64,000 nt of DNA, from the NCBI RefSeq assembly GCF_015353075.1, contig NZ_CP064188.1, positions 806,001 through 870,000 on the forward strand, given 5' to 3'. The notes beneath the pieces were generated by a model. It saw only the letters and a program-made list of their open reading frames with translations. It had not been told where the DNA came from and searched no databases. This stretch comes from Rhizobium sp. 007 (GTDB lineage: Bacteria > Pseudomonadota > Alphaproteobacteria > Rhizobiales > Rhizobiaceae). The stretch's first letter is position 1, and each line of letters begins with the position of its first letter. The translations under genes were made by a program, and so were the position numbers. Shown here piece after piece: positions 7,988-16,672 of this stretch.

Positions 7988-8962
7988 TCAGTTGGGTGCT
8001 ACGGTCACTCCCCACGGCATGGCTCCGACGGTGACGGATTTGACCGGCTCGTCGCTCGCCGTGTCGATGAAGGTGATATCGTTGGAAAGACCGTTCGTGC
8101 TGATCAGGTGCTGGCCGTCGGGCGTGAAAGCCAACTGCCAGACACGCTGACCGACAAGGATATATTTCTCGACCTCATAGGTTTGCGTGTCTACGACCGC
8201 CACGCGGTTGGCCGGGCCGAGGGCGACATAGGCTTTCTTGCCGTCGGCCGAAATCCGCACGCCAACGGGCTGAATCGCCTCCGAGCGCAAGCCCTGGATC
8301 TCAAACGTGATCTTTTTGACGATTTGTCTGGAGGCATTGTCTATGACGGAGACGGTTCCGCCGATCTCCGAAGAGACCCAGACCTGTGAACCGTCCGGCT
8401 TGAATTCGGCAAAGCGCGGCCGCGAGTCAACGAGCACGTTGGCGACGATCTCATGGGTCGAGGTATCGATAAAATGCGCCATGTTCGTCGTTTCGGAGGT
8501 GTTCACCATCGTCTTTCCGTCGGGGCTGACGCCCATGCCTTCTGGCTCCACGCCGACCGGTATTTCGGTGATCACGGTTTTCTTGTCGACGTCGATGACG
8601 GTGACCAGATTGTCGTCCTCATTTGCGACGTAGAGCGTCTTGCCGTCAGGCGAGAGCACGAAGAGCTCCGGATCCGGACCGGAAGGCAGTGTCCCGATGA
8701 TCTGATGCGTTGCCGTATCGATGATCTCGACGGTGTCGTCGTCGCTTGCGCAGACATAAAGGTGCTTTCCGTCATGGGAAATCGTAATGCCGCGCGGCCT
8801 TTGTCCAACATTGATTGTCTGGGTGACTTCCATCCTCTTGGAGTCGACGACGGTGACGGTGTTGTCCTTCTCGTTCGAAACATAGACGGTGTTGGCCAGA
8901 GACGGTCCCGCATACAAGACGGCGGCGATCATTCCCGCAAGCAGATAAACATGTCTGCGCAT
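7988..8962 (-). CDS. exported YVTN-type beta-propeller protein, PQQ-catabolism associated
   Basis: A 324-residue secreted protein whose true start is the ATG at 8962, preceded by GGGAGGAGAGA; longer frames upstream overlap the binding-protein gene. A signal peptide (residues 1-23) ends at SLAN. Seven or so repeats follow, each with a pattern like NTVTVVDS.., PRGITISHDGKHLYV.., NLVTVIDVDKKTV.. and SPDGKTLYVAN, which is the YVTN/NHL-like propeller signature. PQQ-linked clusters carry a dedicated propeller family of this kind. The role is unproven; propellers here may bind a cofactor, a metal or a partner protein. It follows the binding-protein gene by 20 bases. Confidence 0.86.
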   Translation of the reverse strand: MRRHVYLLAGMIAAVLYAGPSLANTVYVSNEKDNTVTVVDSKRMEVTQTINVGQRPRGITISHDGKHLYVCASDDDTVEIIDTATHQIIGTLPSGPDPELFVLSPDGKTLYVANEDDNLVTVIDVDKKTVITEIPVGVEPEGMGVSPDGKTMVNTSETTNMAHFIDTSTHEIVANVLVDSRPRFAEFKPDGSQVWVSSEIGGTVSVIDNASRQIVKKITFEIQGLRSEAIQPVGVRISADGKKAYVALGPANRVAVVDTQTYEVEKYILVGQRVWQLAFTPDGQHLISTNGLSNDITFIDTASDEPVKSVTVGAMPWGVTVAPN

Positions 8963-8982
8963 TCTCTCCTCCCATTGCGTAT

Positions 8983-10212
8983 TCAGTTCAATTTGCAGGC
9001 TGTCTCCGGTTGATCGATCCCCAATGTGTCGAGTTCGGAAAACTGGTGAAGAAAACCCTCCTGGGGCGAGGTGGAGATCACACCGCGCCCATCGCCGAGC
9101 AGAATTGGCTGGCGGAGCTGCCAGTTCCAGCGACGGAAGCTCACCTTCTGTCCCTTGAAGGCCGCCAGTGAGAAATTTTCGTCTTTTATGAAGGCTTCGA
9201 TCTGAGCAGGATCGTTGCCGTTGGTCCGCGTTGCGGCCTCGCCGAGGATGCGGGCTGCCGTCCATGCCTGCATGTCCTTGCCGAGCATGCGCCGTCCGGT
9301 CGCCTTCACGAAGCGGTTCTGGATCTGAGAGCCGCCCCATTGTTCGCTGGCCGGATGCCAGGACGAGGCAATGAGGCCCGCCGTGCCGGCGACGGGCCGC
9401 GGGTCCCAGGTCCGGAAAGGAACATAGCTTCCAAAGACCTCGCTCTCGTCCGCAACGATGACGACATCATGGTCGGGCAGTCCCTGGGTGAAGACCGGCA
9501 TCTGTCGCTGCACCTGAACGACGCCGCTGTCGGTTCTGCGGGCCGTGCCTGTATCCTTGTAGAGCCGCTCCTCGACGATCGTCGCGCCGAAACGCTTGGC
9601 AGAGCGCCGGATCGCATCCGCAAAAAGCTGGTCCGGTTCGTGGGAACCGTAAAGCAGCACCCAATTGCGCCACTGCTTCCAGATCAGATATTGCGCCAGG
9701 CCATCGGCAAGCATGGTGCGCGTCGGAGCGGTGTGGAAGACGTTGGAGCGGCATTCGTGCTCGCGCAAAATGTCATCCGTCGAGCCGACATTGAAGAGAA
9801 GCACACCGTTCTCCTTGGCGAGATCGGCAATGGAGAGCAACTGCTTGGCCGATATGTCGGTCAGCACATATTTCTCGCCGCGCGCCAGCATCTGCCTGAA
9901 AACCGGGACGACATCCGCCTCCCGTTTCGTCTCCACCACGTCCAGGCTGTACGACTGGCCGAGAAATCTGCCGGTCGTGTTGTTGTCGTTGATGGCGATG
10001 TTGGCACCGGCAACGCCTTCATCGCGCGGGGGAACATCCAGGACCGACAGCGCAAGTTGCGGCTCATAGGCGCGCAGATATCCTATGCGGATTTCCGTTG
10101 CAGGCTCGGCGGCGGGATTTTGCTGCGCCATCAGATGCGGCGCATTGACGAGCAGCGAAAAACAAGCGAATAAAAAGATAAGAGTATTCGGCACCATACT
10201 CTTCATGGTCAT
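8983..10212 (-). CDS. ABC transporter substrate-binding protein, PQQ-dependent pathway type (LutA-like by position)
   Basis: First gene of the minus-strand operon, 409 residues, with a signal peptide to about residue 29 (HLMAQQ). The fold looks like the Leu/Ile/Val-binding (type I periplasmic) family, for example EIRIGYLRAYEPQLAL, GANIAINDNNTTG and a central LLYGSHEPDQLFADAIRRS. This matches the family of binding proteins linked to PQQ-dependent alcohol oxidation. It should capture the ligand in the periplasm for the ABC-2 permease. The start could be the ATG at 10212 or the next one six bases downstream. The 151 bases to the right, shared with the divergent H4MPT operon, must hold its promoter. 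Confidence 0.85.
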   Translation of the reverse strand: MTMKSMVPNTLIFLFACFSLLVNAPHLMAQQNPAAEPATEIRIGYLRAYEPQLALSVLDVPPRDEGVAGANIAINDNNTTGRFLGQSYSLDVVETKREADVVPVFRQMLARGEKYVLTDISAKQLLSIADLAKENGVLLFNVGSTDDILREHECRSNVFHTAPTRTMLADGLAQYLIWKQWRNWVLLYGSHEPDQLFADAIRRSAKRFGATIVEERLYKDTGTARRTDSGVVQVQRQMPVFTQGLPDHDVVIVADESEVFGSYVPFRTWDPRPVAGTAGLIASSWHPASEQWGGSQIQNRFVKATGRRMLGKDMQAWTAARILGEAATRTNGNDPAQIEAFIKDENFSLAAFKGQKVSFRRWNWQLRQPILLGDGRGVISTSPQEGFLHQFSELDTLGIDQPETACKLN

Positions 10213-10363
10213 ACCACGCTCCGCGCCGGCTTCAACGAAGGCGGACGCGCTGTCTCGATAAGGTGCCCACTATGTTTGTAGTCCAATCCCCGATAAACTC
10301 AATACTTGCACTCAACTTTTCCCGCCACGGTTGGGAAAAATGCGGCGCCTGCGGAGACATGCC

Positions 10364-11536
10364 ATGACATTGATGTTGGCCAGTGTTCAAAATCGCAAGG
10401 AGGCGGAGATCGTTCTGCAGGCAGGTGCGGACATTATCGATCTCAAGGACCCTTTGCGCGGCGCGCTCGGGGCGGCAGACATCCCGCAAATCATCGACGT
10501 TGTCGATTTCGTGTCCGGCAGACGGCCCGTCAGTGCCGCCTGCGGCGAACTTGGCGGCGATCTGCAGGCCCTCAGGGCAAGGGTCGAGGAGGTGGCCGCG
10601 ACCGGTGTTGATTTCATCAAGATCGGGTTTCTGCCGTCGTCCCCCATCGGGGCGGATGCGCAAGCCTTGGCCGATATTGCCGGCCGCAAGAGGTTGATCG
10701 CCGTTGTTTTTGCCGACCATCGATACGAGGAGAACGTCATGACATCGTTTGCAAAAGCAGGCTTTTACGGCGTCATGCTGGATACGGATGACAAATCGAA
10801 GGGAAGGTTGCTGGATCACATTCCTCCAGATCGTATTTCGGATTTTGTGGCGCAGGGGCAACGGCACGGATTGATGACGGGCCTTGCCGGCTCACTGGAA
10901 GCACCCGACATCCCACGCTTGCTGCCGGGCAAGCCGGATTTTTTGGGCTTCCGGGGATCGCTGTGCGAGGGCCTGTCCAGGAACGCCGATCTGGACGCTG
11001 AAGCCACGGCAAAGATCCGTGCTCTAATACCCGGGGAGCGGCCGGCTGAAAAAACGCCGAGCGTTGACCTCGAACTCCTGGCGGCACGGGGATATTTCCC
11101 CGATCCGGCTGAGGACAATCTCGGCACCGACCAGATTTTCGTGCGGGATTTCGTCCTGCCGGTCGACATCGGCGCTTACAGCTTTGAACATGGCAAAAAG
11201 CAGAAGGTCCGGTTCGATGTGACGGCGGATGTCCTTCGTCTCACCCGCGATCCGAAGGACATGCATCATATCGTTTCTTATGACCTCATCATGGACGGCA
11301 TCCGCGCGATCGTCAGCCGTGGTCATGTCGATCTGGTTGAAACGCTTGCCGAGCAGGCTGCAGCGTTCATCCTTGAGAACCCGCGTGTGGCTCGTGTCGT
11401 CGTGCGAGTAGAAAAACTGGAACTGGGTCCGGGCGGCGTCGGCGTGCAGATCGAGCGCAAGAGGGAAAGCGCCCGATTGTCAAAGCCGCTTCGCGTCGTA
11501 GCGGCAAAGGCCGATGGAGGAAGGAAAGTGGTATGA
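10364..11536 (+). CDS. fusion of (5-formylfuran-3-yl)methyl phosphate synthase (MfnB/DUF556) and a FolB-like dihydroneopterin aldolase domain
   Basis: A 390-residue two-domain protein. Residues 1 to about 225 match MfnB, which builds the furan ring of methanofuran from glyceraldehyde-3-phosphate: D26 and K28 (GADIIDLKDP), K86 (DFIKIGF) and a Lys at 144-146 (MLDTDDKSKG) fit the active-site Asp and Lys residues. Residues about 258-370 look like FolB/dihydroneopterin aldolase (VDIGAYSFEHGKKQ, then ETLAEQAAAFILE), a pterin-branch reaction needed for H4MPT. It therefore joins steps for both C1 carriers in one chain. The start at 10364 gives the family N-terminus; GCGGAGA precedes it. The stop overlaps the next start (ATGA). 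Confidence 0.85.
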   Translation: MTLMLASVQNRKEAEIVLQAGADIIDLKDPLRGALGAADIPQIIDVVDFVSGRRPVSAACGELGGDLQALRARVEEVAATGVDFIKIGFLPSSPIGADAQALADIAGRKRLIAVVFADHRYEENVMTSFAKAGFYGVMLDTDDKSKGRLLDHIPPDRISDFVAQGQRHGLMTGLAGSLEAPDIPRLLPGKPDFLGFRGSLCEGLSRNADLDAEATAKIRALIPGERPAEKTPSVDLELLAARGYFPDPAEDNLGTDQIFVRDFVLPVDIGAYSFEHGKKQKVRFDVTADVLRLTRDPKDMHHIVSYDLIMDGIRAIVSRGHVDLVETLAEQAAAFILENPRVARVVVRVEKLELGPGGVGVQIERKRESARLSKPLRVVAAKADGGRKVV

Positions 11537-12171
11537 AGCCGCTGGTCGTCAAGCTTGGAGGAAGCACGGCCGGCCGTATCGAGATGGACCAATGGATTGC
11601 GGTGCTGACATCGGCGCGCTTGCCATTGGTGATCGTTCCCGGCGGCGGACCGTTTGCCGACCAGGTGCGCGTTTCGCAAAATAACATGCACTTCTCAAAT
11701 GCCGCGGCACATGAGATGGCCATTCTCGCGATGGATCAGTTCGGCATCGTGATCGCCGAGCGGCATCCGCGTTTTCAACCGGCCCGGTCGCTGCGCGAGC
11801 TCGACGCAATTCTTGCGGAAGACGGGATACCGGTATGGCTGCCGTCCCAGATGACCCGCAACGCCGACATCGCACAGTCGTGGGATGTGACGTCGGATGC
11901 TCTTGCGGCCTGGCTGTGCAGGCAGATCGGAAGCGGCCACTTGCTGTTGTGCAAGCAGGTCGATCCGGAATCCCTTCCGAACGATCTGGAAGCGCTCGTT
12001 GACAATGGCGTCGTCGATGCCATGCTGCCGCAATTGCTCGGGAAGGAGACAGTCTTGTACGTTGCCGGACCATCGTCGCTGCGTTCGCAGCTGCTCGCGC
12101 TGCCCATGACCCGCATACCCGGGCGCCGCGTGGGATTGCCCGATGAAGCCCGCACAGAGACGTGCCGATGA
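11533..12171 (+). CDS. amino-acid-kinase family protein, MfnE-like
   Basis: A 212-residue kinase-fold protein (VVKLGGSTAGR at 5-15, IVPGGGPFAD near 35-45, RNADIAQSWDVTSDALAAW in the middle). In methanofuran biosynthesis the kinase MfnE phosphorylates an aminomethylfuran phosphate, and archaeal MfnE belongs to this superfamily. Short proteins of this type are standard members of methylotroph H4MPT clusters. The ATG overlaps the stop of the MfnB-FolB fusion and its own stop overlaps the next ATG, so translation is coupled across three genes. The exact substrate is inferred from context. Confidence 0.74.
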   Translation: MKPLVVKLGGSTAGRIEMDQWIAVLTSARLPLVIVPGGGPFADQVRVSQNNMHFSNAAAHEMAILAMDQFGIVIAERHPRFQPARSLRELDAILAEDGIPVWLPSQMTRNADIAQSWDVTSDALAAWLCRQIGSGHLLLCKQVDPESLPNDLEALVDNGVVDAMLPQLLGKETVLYVAGPSSLRSQLLALPMTRIPGRRVGLPDEARTETCR

Positions 12172-12719
12172 CGCGGCTTCGAACGCCGCGATGGGCCTGG
12201 GTGCTGACCGGGTCAGGCCATTTCTTCGTCGAATGCTTCGAATTAATCCGCTCACTCGACCATTGCGACGTCTTCGTGACGAAGGCCGCAGACGAAGTTC
12301 TCAGGATGTATGGGCTGAAGCTCGATTTTTCGGACACGACACGCGTGCTTCACGACAAGACGGCAAGCGCAGTCCCTGTCGGCGAATTCTATCACGGCGT
12401 CTATCATAGCGTCGTGATTGCGCCTGCCACGTCCAATACCGTTGCCAAATGCGTGGCGGGAATCTCCGACACGATCGCCACGAATGTCTACGCACAAGCC
12501 GGCAAATGCCGCCTTCCATCAATCGTCTTTGCTTGCGACACCGCGCCCGAGCTGGAGACAATGGCCCCCCACGGAATGGTGAAGGTCTATCCGCGGCCGA
12601 TCGATCTTGAGAACACGGCCCGTCTTAAGACCTTTGAACGCACGCAGGTCGTGGAATCCTTTGCTGATCTGGAGCTGGCGGTGGCGCGGCGGAAAGGAGA
12701 GATCGACGGTCGTGGCTGA
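12168..12719 (+). CDS. flavoprotein, DmrB-like dihydromethanopterin reductase
   Basis: A 183-residue flavoprotein of the HFCD/archaeoflavoprotein fold. WVLTGSGHFFVECFELI near the start is the phosphate-binding turn; VIAPATSNTVAKCVAGISD is the typical FMN-binding PATSNT motif. Burkholderia DmrB, a protein of this type, reduces dihydromethanopterin to H4MPT as the final cofactor step; I infer that role here from fold and neighbours. The ATG at 12168 overlaps the preceding stop; a GTG six bases upstream is an alternative start. Confidence 0.8.
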   Translation: MTRLRTPRWAWVLTGSGHFFVECFELIRSLDHCDVFVTKAADEVLRMYGLKLDFSDTTRVLHDKTASAVPVGEFYHGVYHSVVIAPATSNTVAKCVAGISDTIATNVYAQAGKCRLPSIVFACDTAPELETMAPHGMVKVYPRPIDLENTARLKTFERTQVVESFADLELAVARRKGEIDGRG

Positions 12720-14109
12720 GCATCTCGTCTTCCTGACCGGGCACCTGGCAAAGGCCAGGCTTGAAAACATTCTCACCGGACTGGGAACAACCCCCTTCAC
12801 CTACGAAATCATCGACATCGGTGTGAAGGTTGCCGCCCTGATGACGGAAGAAATCGTCAGCCGTCGCTTGCCTCGGCCGTTGAAGGCGGACCGAGTTGTC
12901 TTGCCCGGTCGGTTCAGAGGCCATCTGGAACGGTTAAGCGACGAATTCGGCATCCCTTTCGTGCGCGGACCTGACGAGGTGGCGGATCTGCCCGTCTACC
13001 TTGGCCGGGCGGGAAAGCCGCCGGATCTGTCGCGCCACGAGATGCGCATCTTCGCCGAAATCGTCGACGCATCGACCCTGTCGTTGGAGGCGCTGCTAAA
13101 GAGAGCGCGAGCGCTCGCAAACGGCGGCGCCGATGTGATCGACCTGGGGTGCCTTCCAGATACGCCCTTTGCCCATCTGGAAGAAGCCATCGGGCGGATC
13201 AAGGCCGAGGGGCTCTGCGTCAGCGTGGACTCAGCAAACGCCGATGAACTGGAACTCGCCGCCCGCTCCGGCGCCGATTATCTTCTGAGCCTCAACGAAA
13301 AGACAATCGGAATTGCCGCGCGCCACAAGGTCAAACCGGTTCTCATTCCAGCCGTGCCGGGCGACCTCTTCTCTCTCGGCCGTGCCATCGAGGCGGCGCA
13401 GAACGCCGGGATATCCTTCATCGCCGATCCGGTCCTCGACCCAATCCATTTCGGCTTCGCCGCCTCGCTTGGACGCTTCATCGAGGCTCGCCGCCGCTGG
13501 CCGGACGTCGAGATGATGATGGGCACCGGCAACCTGACCGAACTGACCGACGCCGACACGTCGGGAATAACAGCCATCCTCGCGGGCCTTTGCTCGGAGC
13601 TTTCCATCGCCAACGTGCTGGTCGTCAACGTCAGTCCGCATACCGTGCGCACGGTGGAGGAACATGACCGGGCGCGACGCATCATGTATGCCGCCAAGCA
13701 CGATCATGCGCTGCCCCGCGGCTATGACGCAGCCCTCCTGCAAATACACGACCGTGCGCCCTTTGCGAGCTCCATTGCCGATATCGAGGCGCTTGCGCAA
13801 GACGTGCGCGACGCCAATTTCCGCATCATGACCGCTCCTGACGGCATCCATGTCTTCAGCAAAGCCGGCCACTGGAAGAGCGACAACGCCTTCGACCTCT
13901 TTCCTGTGCTCAATGTCGAACAGGATGGCCCGCATGCCTTTTATCTGGGAGCGGAATTGATGAAGGCGGAAATCGCCTGGAAGCTCGGCAAACGCTATTC
14001 GCAGGACGAGCCGCTTACCTGGGGCGTGGCGAGCCCGGGCGCAGGCGAGGACCGCACACGGCTTGCCGGGGCCGGGCATACGCTGCGCGCAAAGAAGGAC
14101 GGCCCATGA
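12712..14109 (+). CDS. dihydropteroate synthase-related protein of H4MPT clusters
   Basis: A 465-residue protein starting at GTG 12712 with AAGGAGA upstream; it overlaps the flavoprotein gene by 8 bases. The N-terminal ~150 residues form a separate domain found only in this family, and the middle contains a TIM-barrel DHPS-like part (GGADVIDLGCLPDT, VSVDSANADE, FIADPVLDP). In methylotrophs this protein is required for or linked to H4MPT synthesis, presumably joining the pterin to the ribofuranosyl-aminobenzene arm made by the beta-RFAP synthase. The reaction itself is not established to my knowledge. Order and overlap place it in the same cofactor operon. Confidence 0.82.
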   Translation: MAEHLVFLTGHLAKARLENILTGLGTTPFTYEIIDIGVKVAALMTEEIVSRRLPRPLKADRVVLPGRFRGHLERLSDEFGIPFVRGPDEVADLPVYLGRAGKPPDLSRHEMRIFAEIVDASTLSLEALLKRARALANGGADVIDLGCLPDTPFAHLEEAIGRIKAEGLCVSVDSANADELELAARSGADYLLSLNEKTIGIAARHKVKPVLIPAVPGDLFSLGRAIEAAQNAGISFIADPVLDPIHFGFAASLGRFIEARRRWPDVEMMMGTGNLTELTDADTSGITAILAGLCSELSIANVLVVNVSPHTVRTVEEHDRARRIMYAAKHDHALPRGYDAALLQIHDRAPFASSIADIEALAQDVRDANFRIMTAPDGIHVFSKAGHWKSDNAFDLFPVLNVEQDGPHAFYLGAELMKAEIAWKLGKRYSQDEPLTWGVASPGAGEDRTRLAGAGHTLRAKKDGP

Positions 14110-14669
14110 GCTTCATTCGCGAAACGATCGTAACGACGGTGAATGCCAAGGGCCGGGTGCATATCGCGCCCCTCGGTATCATCGCTGAGGATGACGGCTG
14201 GGTCATTGCGCCGTTCCGACCCTCCACAACCCTCGAAAATCTTACCGCCGTGCCGTTTGCCATTGCCAATTATACGGACGACATGCGGATTTTCGCGGGC
14301 TGTCTCACCGGACGGCGGGAATGGCCGCTGGTTGCGGTGCAAGATTGCCCGGTCCCGCGTCTGGAGGCAGCGCTCAGTCATTCCGTTTTGCAGGTCGTTT
14401 CCGTCACGCAGGACGAGATCCGCCCCCGCTATTTCTGCCGGATCGCAGCTGAGGCCACGCATGCCCCGTTCACAGGCATGAACCGGGCCAAGGCAGCCGT
14501 TCTCGAGCTCGCGATCCTGGTGAGCAGACTGCATATGCTGCCCAAGCAAAAGGTCGATTCCGAGATTGCGTATCTGTCGATTGCCATCGACAAGACGGCC
14601 GGTGCTGACGAGCGGCAGGCCTGGGATTGGCTGATGGACCGCGTGAACGCCCATTCGGCCGGAGACTGA
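14106..14669 (+). CDS. DUF447-type protein of methylotroph H4MPT clusters
   Basis: A 187-residue protein beginning FIRETIVTTVNAKGRVHIAP, the usual opening of DUF447 proteins, which share a split-barrel flavin-binding-like fold. It has no catalytic motif I can name. Archaea and H4MPT-using bacteria both carry it next to C1 genes (often called orf9), so a role in H4MPT or methanofuran metabolism is inferred. Start overlaps the stop of the DHPS-like gene by four bases. It is the last gene of this plus-strand run; the next gene is on the other strand and ends 33 bases away. Confidence 0.78.
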   Translation: MSFIRETIVTTVNAKGRVHIAPLGIIAEDDGWVIAPFRPSTTLENLTAVPFAIANYTDDMRIFAGCLTGRREWPLVAVQDCPVPRLEAALSHSVLQVVSVTQDEIRPRYFCRIAAEATHAPFTGMNRAKAAVLELAILVSRLHMLPKQKVDSEIAYLSIAIDKTAGADERQAWDWLMDRVNAHSAGD

Positions 14670-14702
14670 CGGATCCGTCCGGCATTTCGTCCGTAGGGGG
14701 TT

Positions 14703-15761
14703 TTACGATTTCGACCACAGTAGCGCGACGGCAGCGGCCGGCGCGGCCTTGCTTGCCTGATCGCGGATTTCGTTCGATGCTGCTGGAATGAGCATGCCGA
14801 AGTCGACGTAGGGCCGCTCCAGGCGTTTGGCGAGCTGCATGATCTGCGGGCGACCGATCCCCGCGCCCACCACCGGTGCGACCGGGCTTAGTGCGGCATT
14901 GCCGGAAACCCTGAACGCACCGTCGTGGATCATGCGCAATTGGTGCTCGCTGAACCAGCGGGCGACATCGATCCATTCGCCTTCGCTAAGATCGGTGCCG
15001 TCACGTCCGACCATGCGAGCGATACGGCCGATCGATCCATCGCGCGACTTGGCTCTTCGGTCGGCGGCGGGGTATTGGTCGTCGGCCTCGTCCAATGTTC
15101 CGAGAATGCGCCCGAGATCGGCGGTATTGGCAAAATACTCATTCATCAGCGGCGTCATCGTGCCGCGCACCGGAACTCTTTCGGCAATTCCGATCAGCGC
15201 CGAGCGCGTAAAGCCCGTGTAGACGAGTTCGCCGGTCAACAGACGCTCCGCATCGGAATAGCCATTGTTGCAGAGCCGTCCGTTCTGAAACGCGAGGATG
15301 TCGGTGGTCGTCGAACCCATATCGACGAAGAGACCTTCTCCCTTGATCCTGGCGCTCAACGCAGCCGTGGCATGCCAATTGGCCGAGGCGATATCGGGGC
15401 CGAGATCGTAGGCGTCTGAAAGATCGACGAAGCCGGCACGGCCACCATAAACCTGCAGGTCGTCGCCGCCGAATTCCGCTTTGATGAAATCCAGGATATG
15501 GCGAACGCCGGCGTCTCGTGACGGGAAGCCATCCGACAGCTCTCCCGTCATCGTGAAGACATGGATGGGATTGCCTTGAAAAAGCGGGCGGAACTGATCC
15601 AGCGCATCGCGCACCTGATCGAGTCCGAGCCACATCGGCGCCCTGACGGTCCTGGCATGGGTAATTTGGCCATTCTCGGTCCGCGCCATCTTCAAATGCG
15701 CGCCACCGATGTCCCAGCCGATAACTGTTTGCTTTTCTTCTGCTACCATTCCGGCTTTCAT
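14703..15761 (-). CDS. hydantoinase/oxoprolinase-like (ASKHA fold) H4MPT-linked protein
   Basis: About 352 residues with the ASKHA ATPase fold: VIGWDIGGAHLKMAR near the start is the phosphate-1 loop and GLFVDMGSTTTDILAF the second. It matches the family annotated as H4MPT-linked C1 transfer pathway protein, conserved in methylotrophs and methanogens; function unknown. Starts at 15761, 15749 and 15803 are all possible and none has a convincing ribosome-binding site; 15761 was chosen so as not to overlap the divergent HisA-like gene. The two start codons would then be only about 30 bases apart. Confidence 0.8.
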   Translation of the reverse strand: MKAGMVAEEKQTVIGWDIGGAHLKMARTENGQITHARTVRAPMWLGLDQVRDALDQFRPLFQGNPIHVFTMTGELSDGFPSRDAGVRHILDFIKAEFGGDDLQVYGGRAGFVDLSDAYDLGPDIASANWHATAALSARIKGEGLFVDMGSTTTDILAFQNGRLCNNGYSDAERLLTGELVYTGFTRSALIGIAERVPVRGTMTPLMNEYFANTADLGRILGTLDEADDQYPAADRRAKSRDGSIGRIARMVGRDGTDLSEGEWIDVARWFSEHQLRMIHDGAFRVSGNAALSPVAPVVGAGIGRPQIMQLAKRLERPYVDFGMLIPAASNEIRDQASKAAPAAAVALLWSKS

Positions 15762-15792
15762 GTGAGTGATCGTTTCTGCCGAGGTTTGACCA

Positions 15793-16494
15793 TTGCTTAT
15801 CATTCCCGTTCTCGACGTCAAAGACGGCCAGGTGGTACGCGCGCAGATGGGCATGCGCGATACCTATAGACCCATCGAGACGCCGCTCAGCGCGATACCG
15901 GCGATCAGCAGTGTCGCCGACGGCTTGCGCCGAATCCATCCGTTTTCGATCTTTTATGTGGCCGACCTCGATGCCATCGAGAGCGGTTCGAGCCATTGTT
16001 CTGCCGCCGGGCCTCTATCTCTTTTGCAGCCGAGGCCGGACGTCTGGCTCGATGCAGGGTTTCGAAGTGCAACGGACGTCGGGCAGGCGCTTGCCAACGC
16101 GCAGATCTATGCCGTCCTGGGTTCCGAAAGCCAGGCCGGTACCGACGTTCTCAGCGCGTTCGGTGCGCATCAGAGACTGATCCTTTCCCTCGACTTTCGC
16201 GGTGATGCCTTCCTCGGGCCGCCCGCCATCATGTCAACGCCTGACCTGTGGCCGAGACGGGTGATCGTGATGACACTCGACAAGGTGGGTGCGCGCTGCG
16301 GACCCGACTTCGATCGCTTGCGATCAATCAAGGACATCGCCGGAAACCGCGACATCATCGCCGCAGGCGGGATCCGCAACGTCAACGACCTGGAACGGCT
16401 GAGCGACATGGGCATTGCTGGTGCACTGGTCGCAACATCGCTGCATAGCGGCGAACTAACCGGAACCGACGTCTCCGCCTTTTATGGGAGCTAG
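15793..16494 (+). CDS. HisA/HisF-like TIM-barrel protein of the H4MPT cluster
   Basis: A 233-residue protein starting with TTG at 15793 (GAGG about 10 bases upstream). LLIIPVLDVKDGQVVRAQ is the typical HisA N-terminus and IIAAGGIRNVNDLERL the second phosphate-binding half. It is more divergent than true HisA and lies in the C1 cluster, where such HisA-related proteins are regular members. The substrate is unknown; a phosphoribosyl or related intermediate in H4MPT or methanofuran synthesis is an inference. A symmetrical hairpin follows nine bases after the stop. Confidence 0.8.
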   Translation: MLIIPVLDVKDGQVVRAQMGMRDTYRPIETPLSAIPAISSVADGLRRIHPFSIFYVADLDAIESGSSHCSAAGPLSLLQPRPDVWLDAGFRSATDVGQALANAQIYAVLGSESQAGTDVLSAFGAHQRLILSLDFRGDAFLGPPAIMSTPDLWPRRVIVMTLDKVGARCGPDFDRLRSIKDIAGNRDIIAAGGIRNVNDLERLSDMGIAGALVATSLHSGELTGTDVSAFYGS

Positions 16495-16503
16495 GGAAAT
16501 TTA

Positions 16504-16531
16504 AGAGAAGAGGCCGCTTTGCCTCTTCTCT
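16504..16531. terminator. bidirectional hairpin between the HisA-like gene and fae
   Basis: A perfect 11-bp inverted repeat (16504-16514 with 16521-16531) with a six-base loop. It sits between two convergent genes. On the minus strand it is followed by TTAAATTT, on the plus strand by CAATCCTTT, so it could serve either direction. Confidence 0.6.
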
Positions 16532-16672
16532 CAATCCTTTAGCCGAAGCACTGCCATTTCAACCATTGGCGCTTGAAGATGGCGTACCGCTGAAGCCTAA
16601 AAGCTTCGACAACCGGCGCAACAGGCCGCCTGTTTCTACGGCGGGCTCGCCCTGTGCGGGGTTGTTTCGTGT

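Noticed and set aside
13231..14079. 282-codon minus-strand ORF
   Set aside because: Antisense to the DHPS-like gene; no motif.
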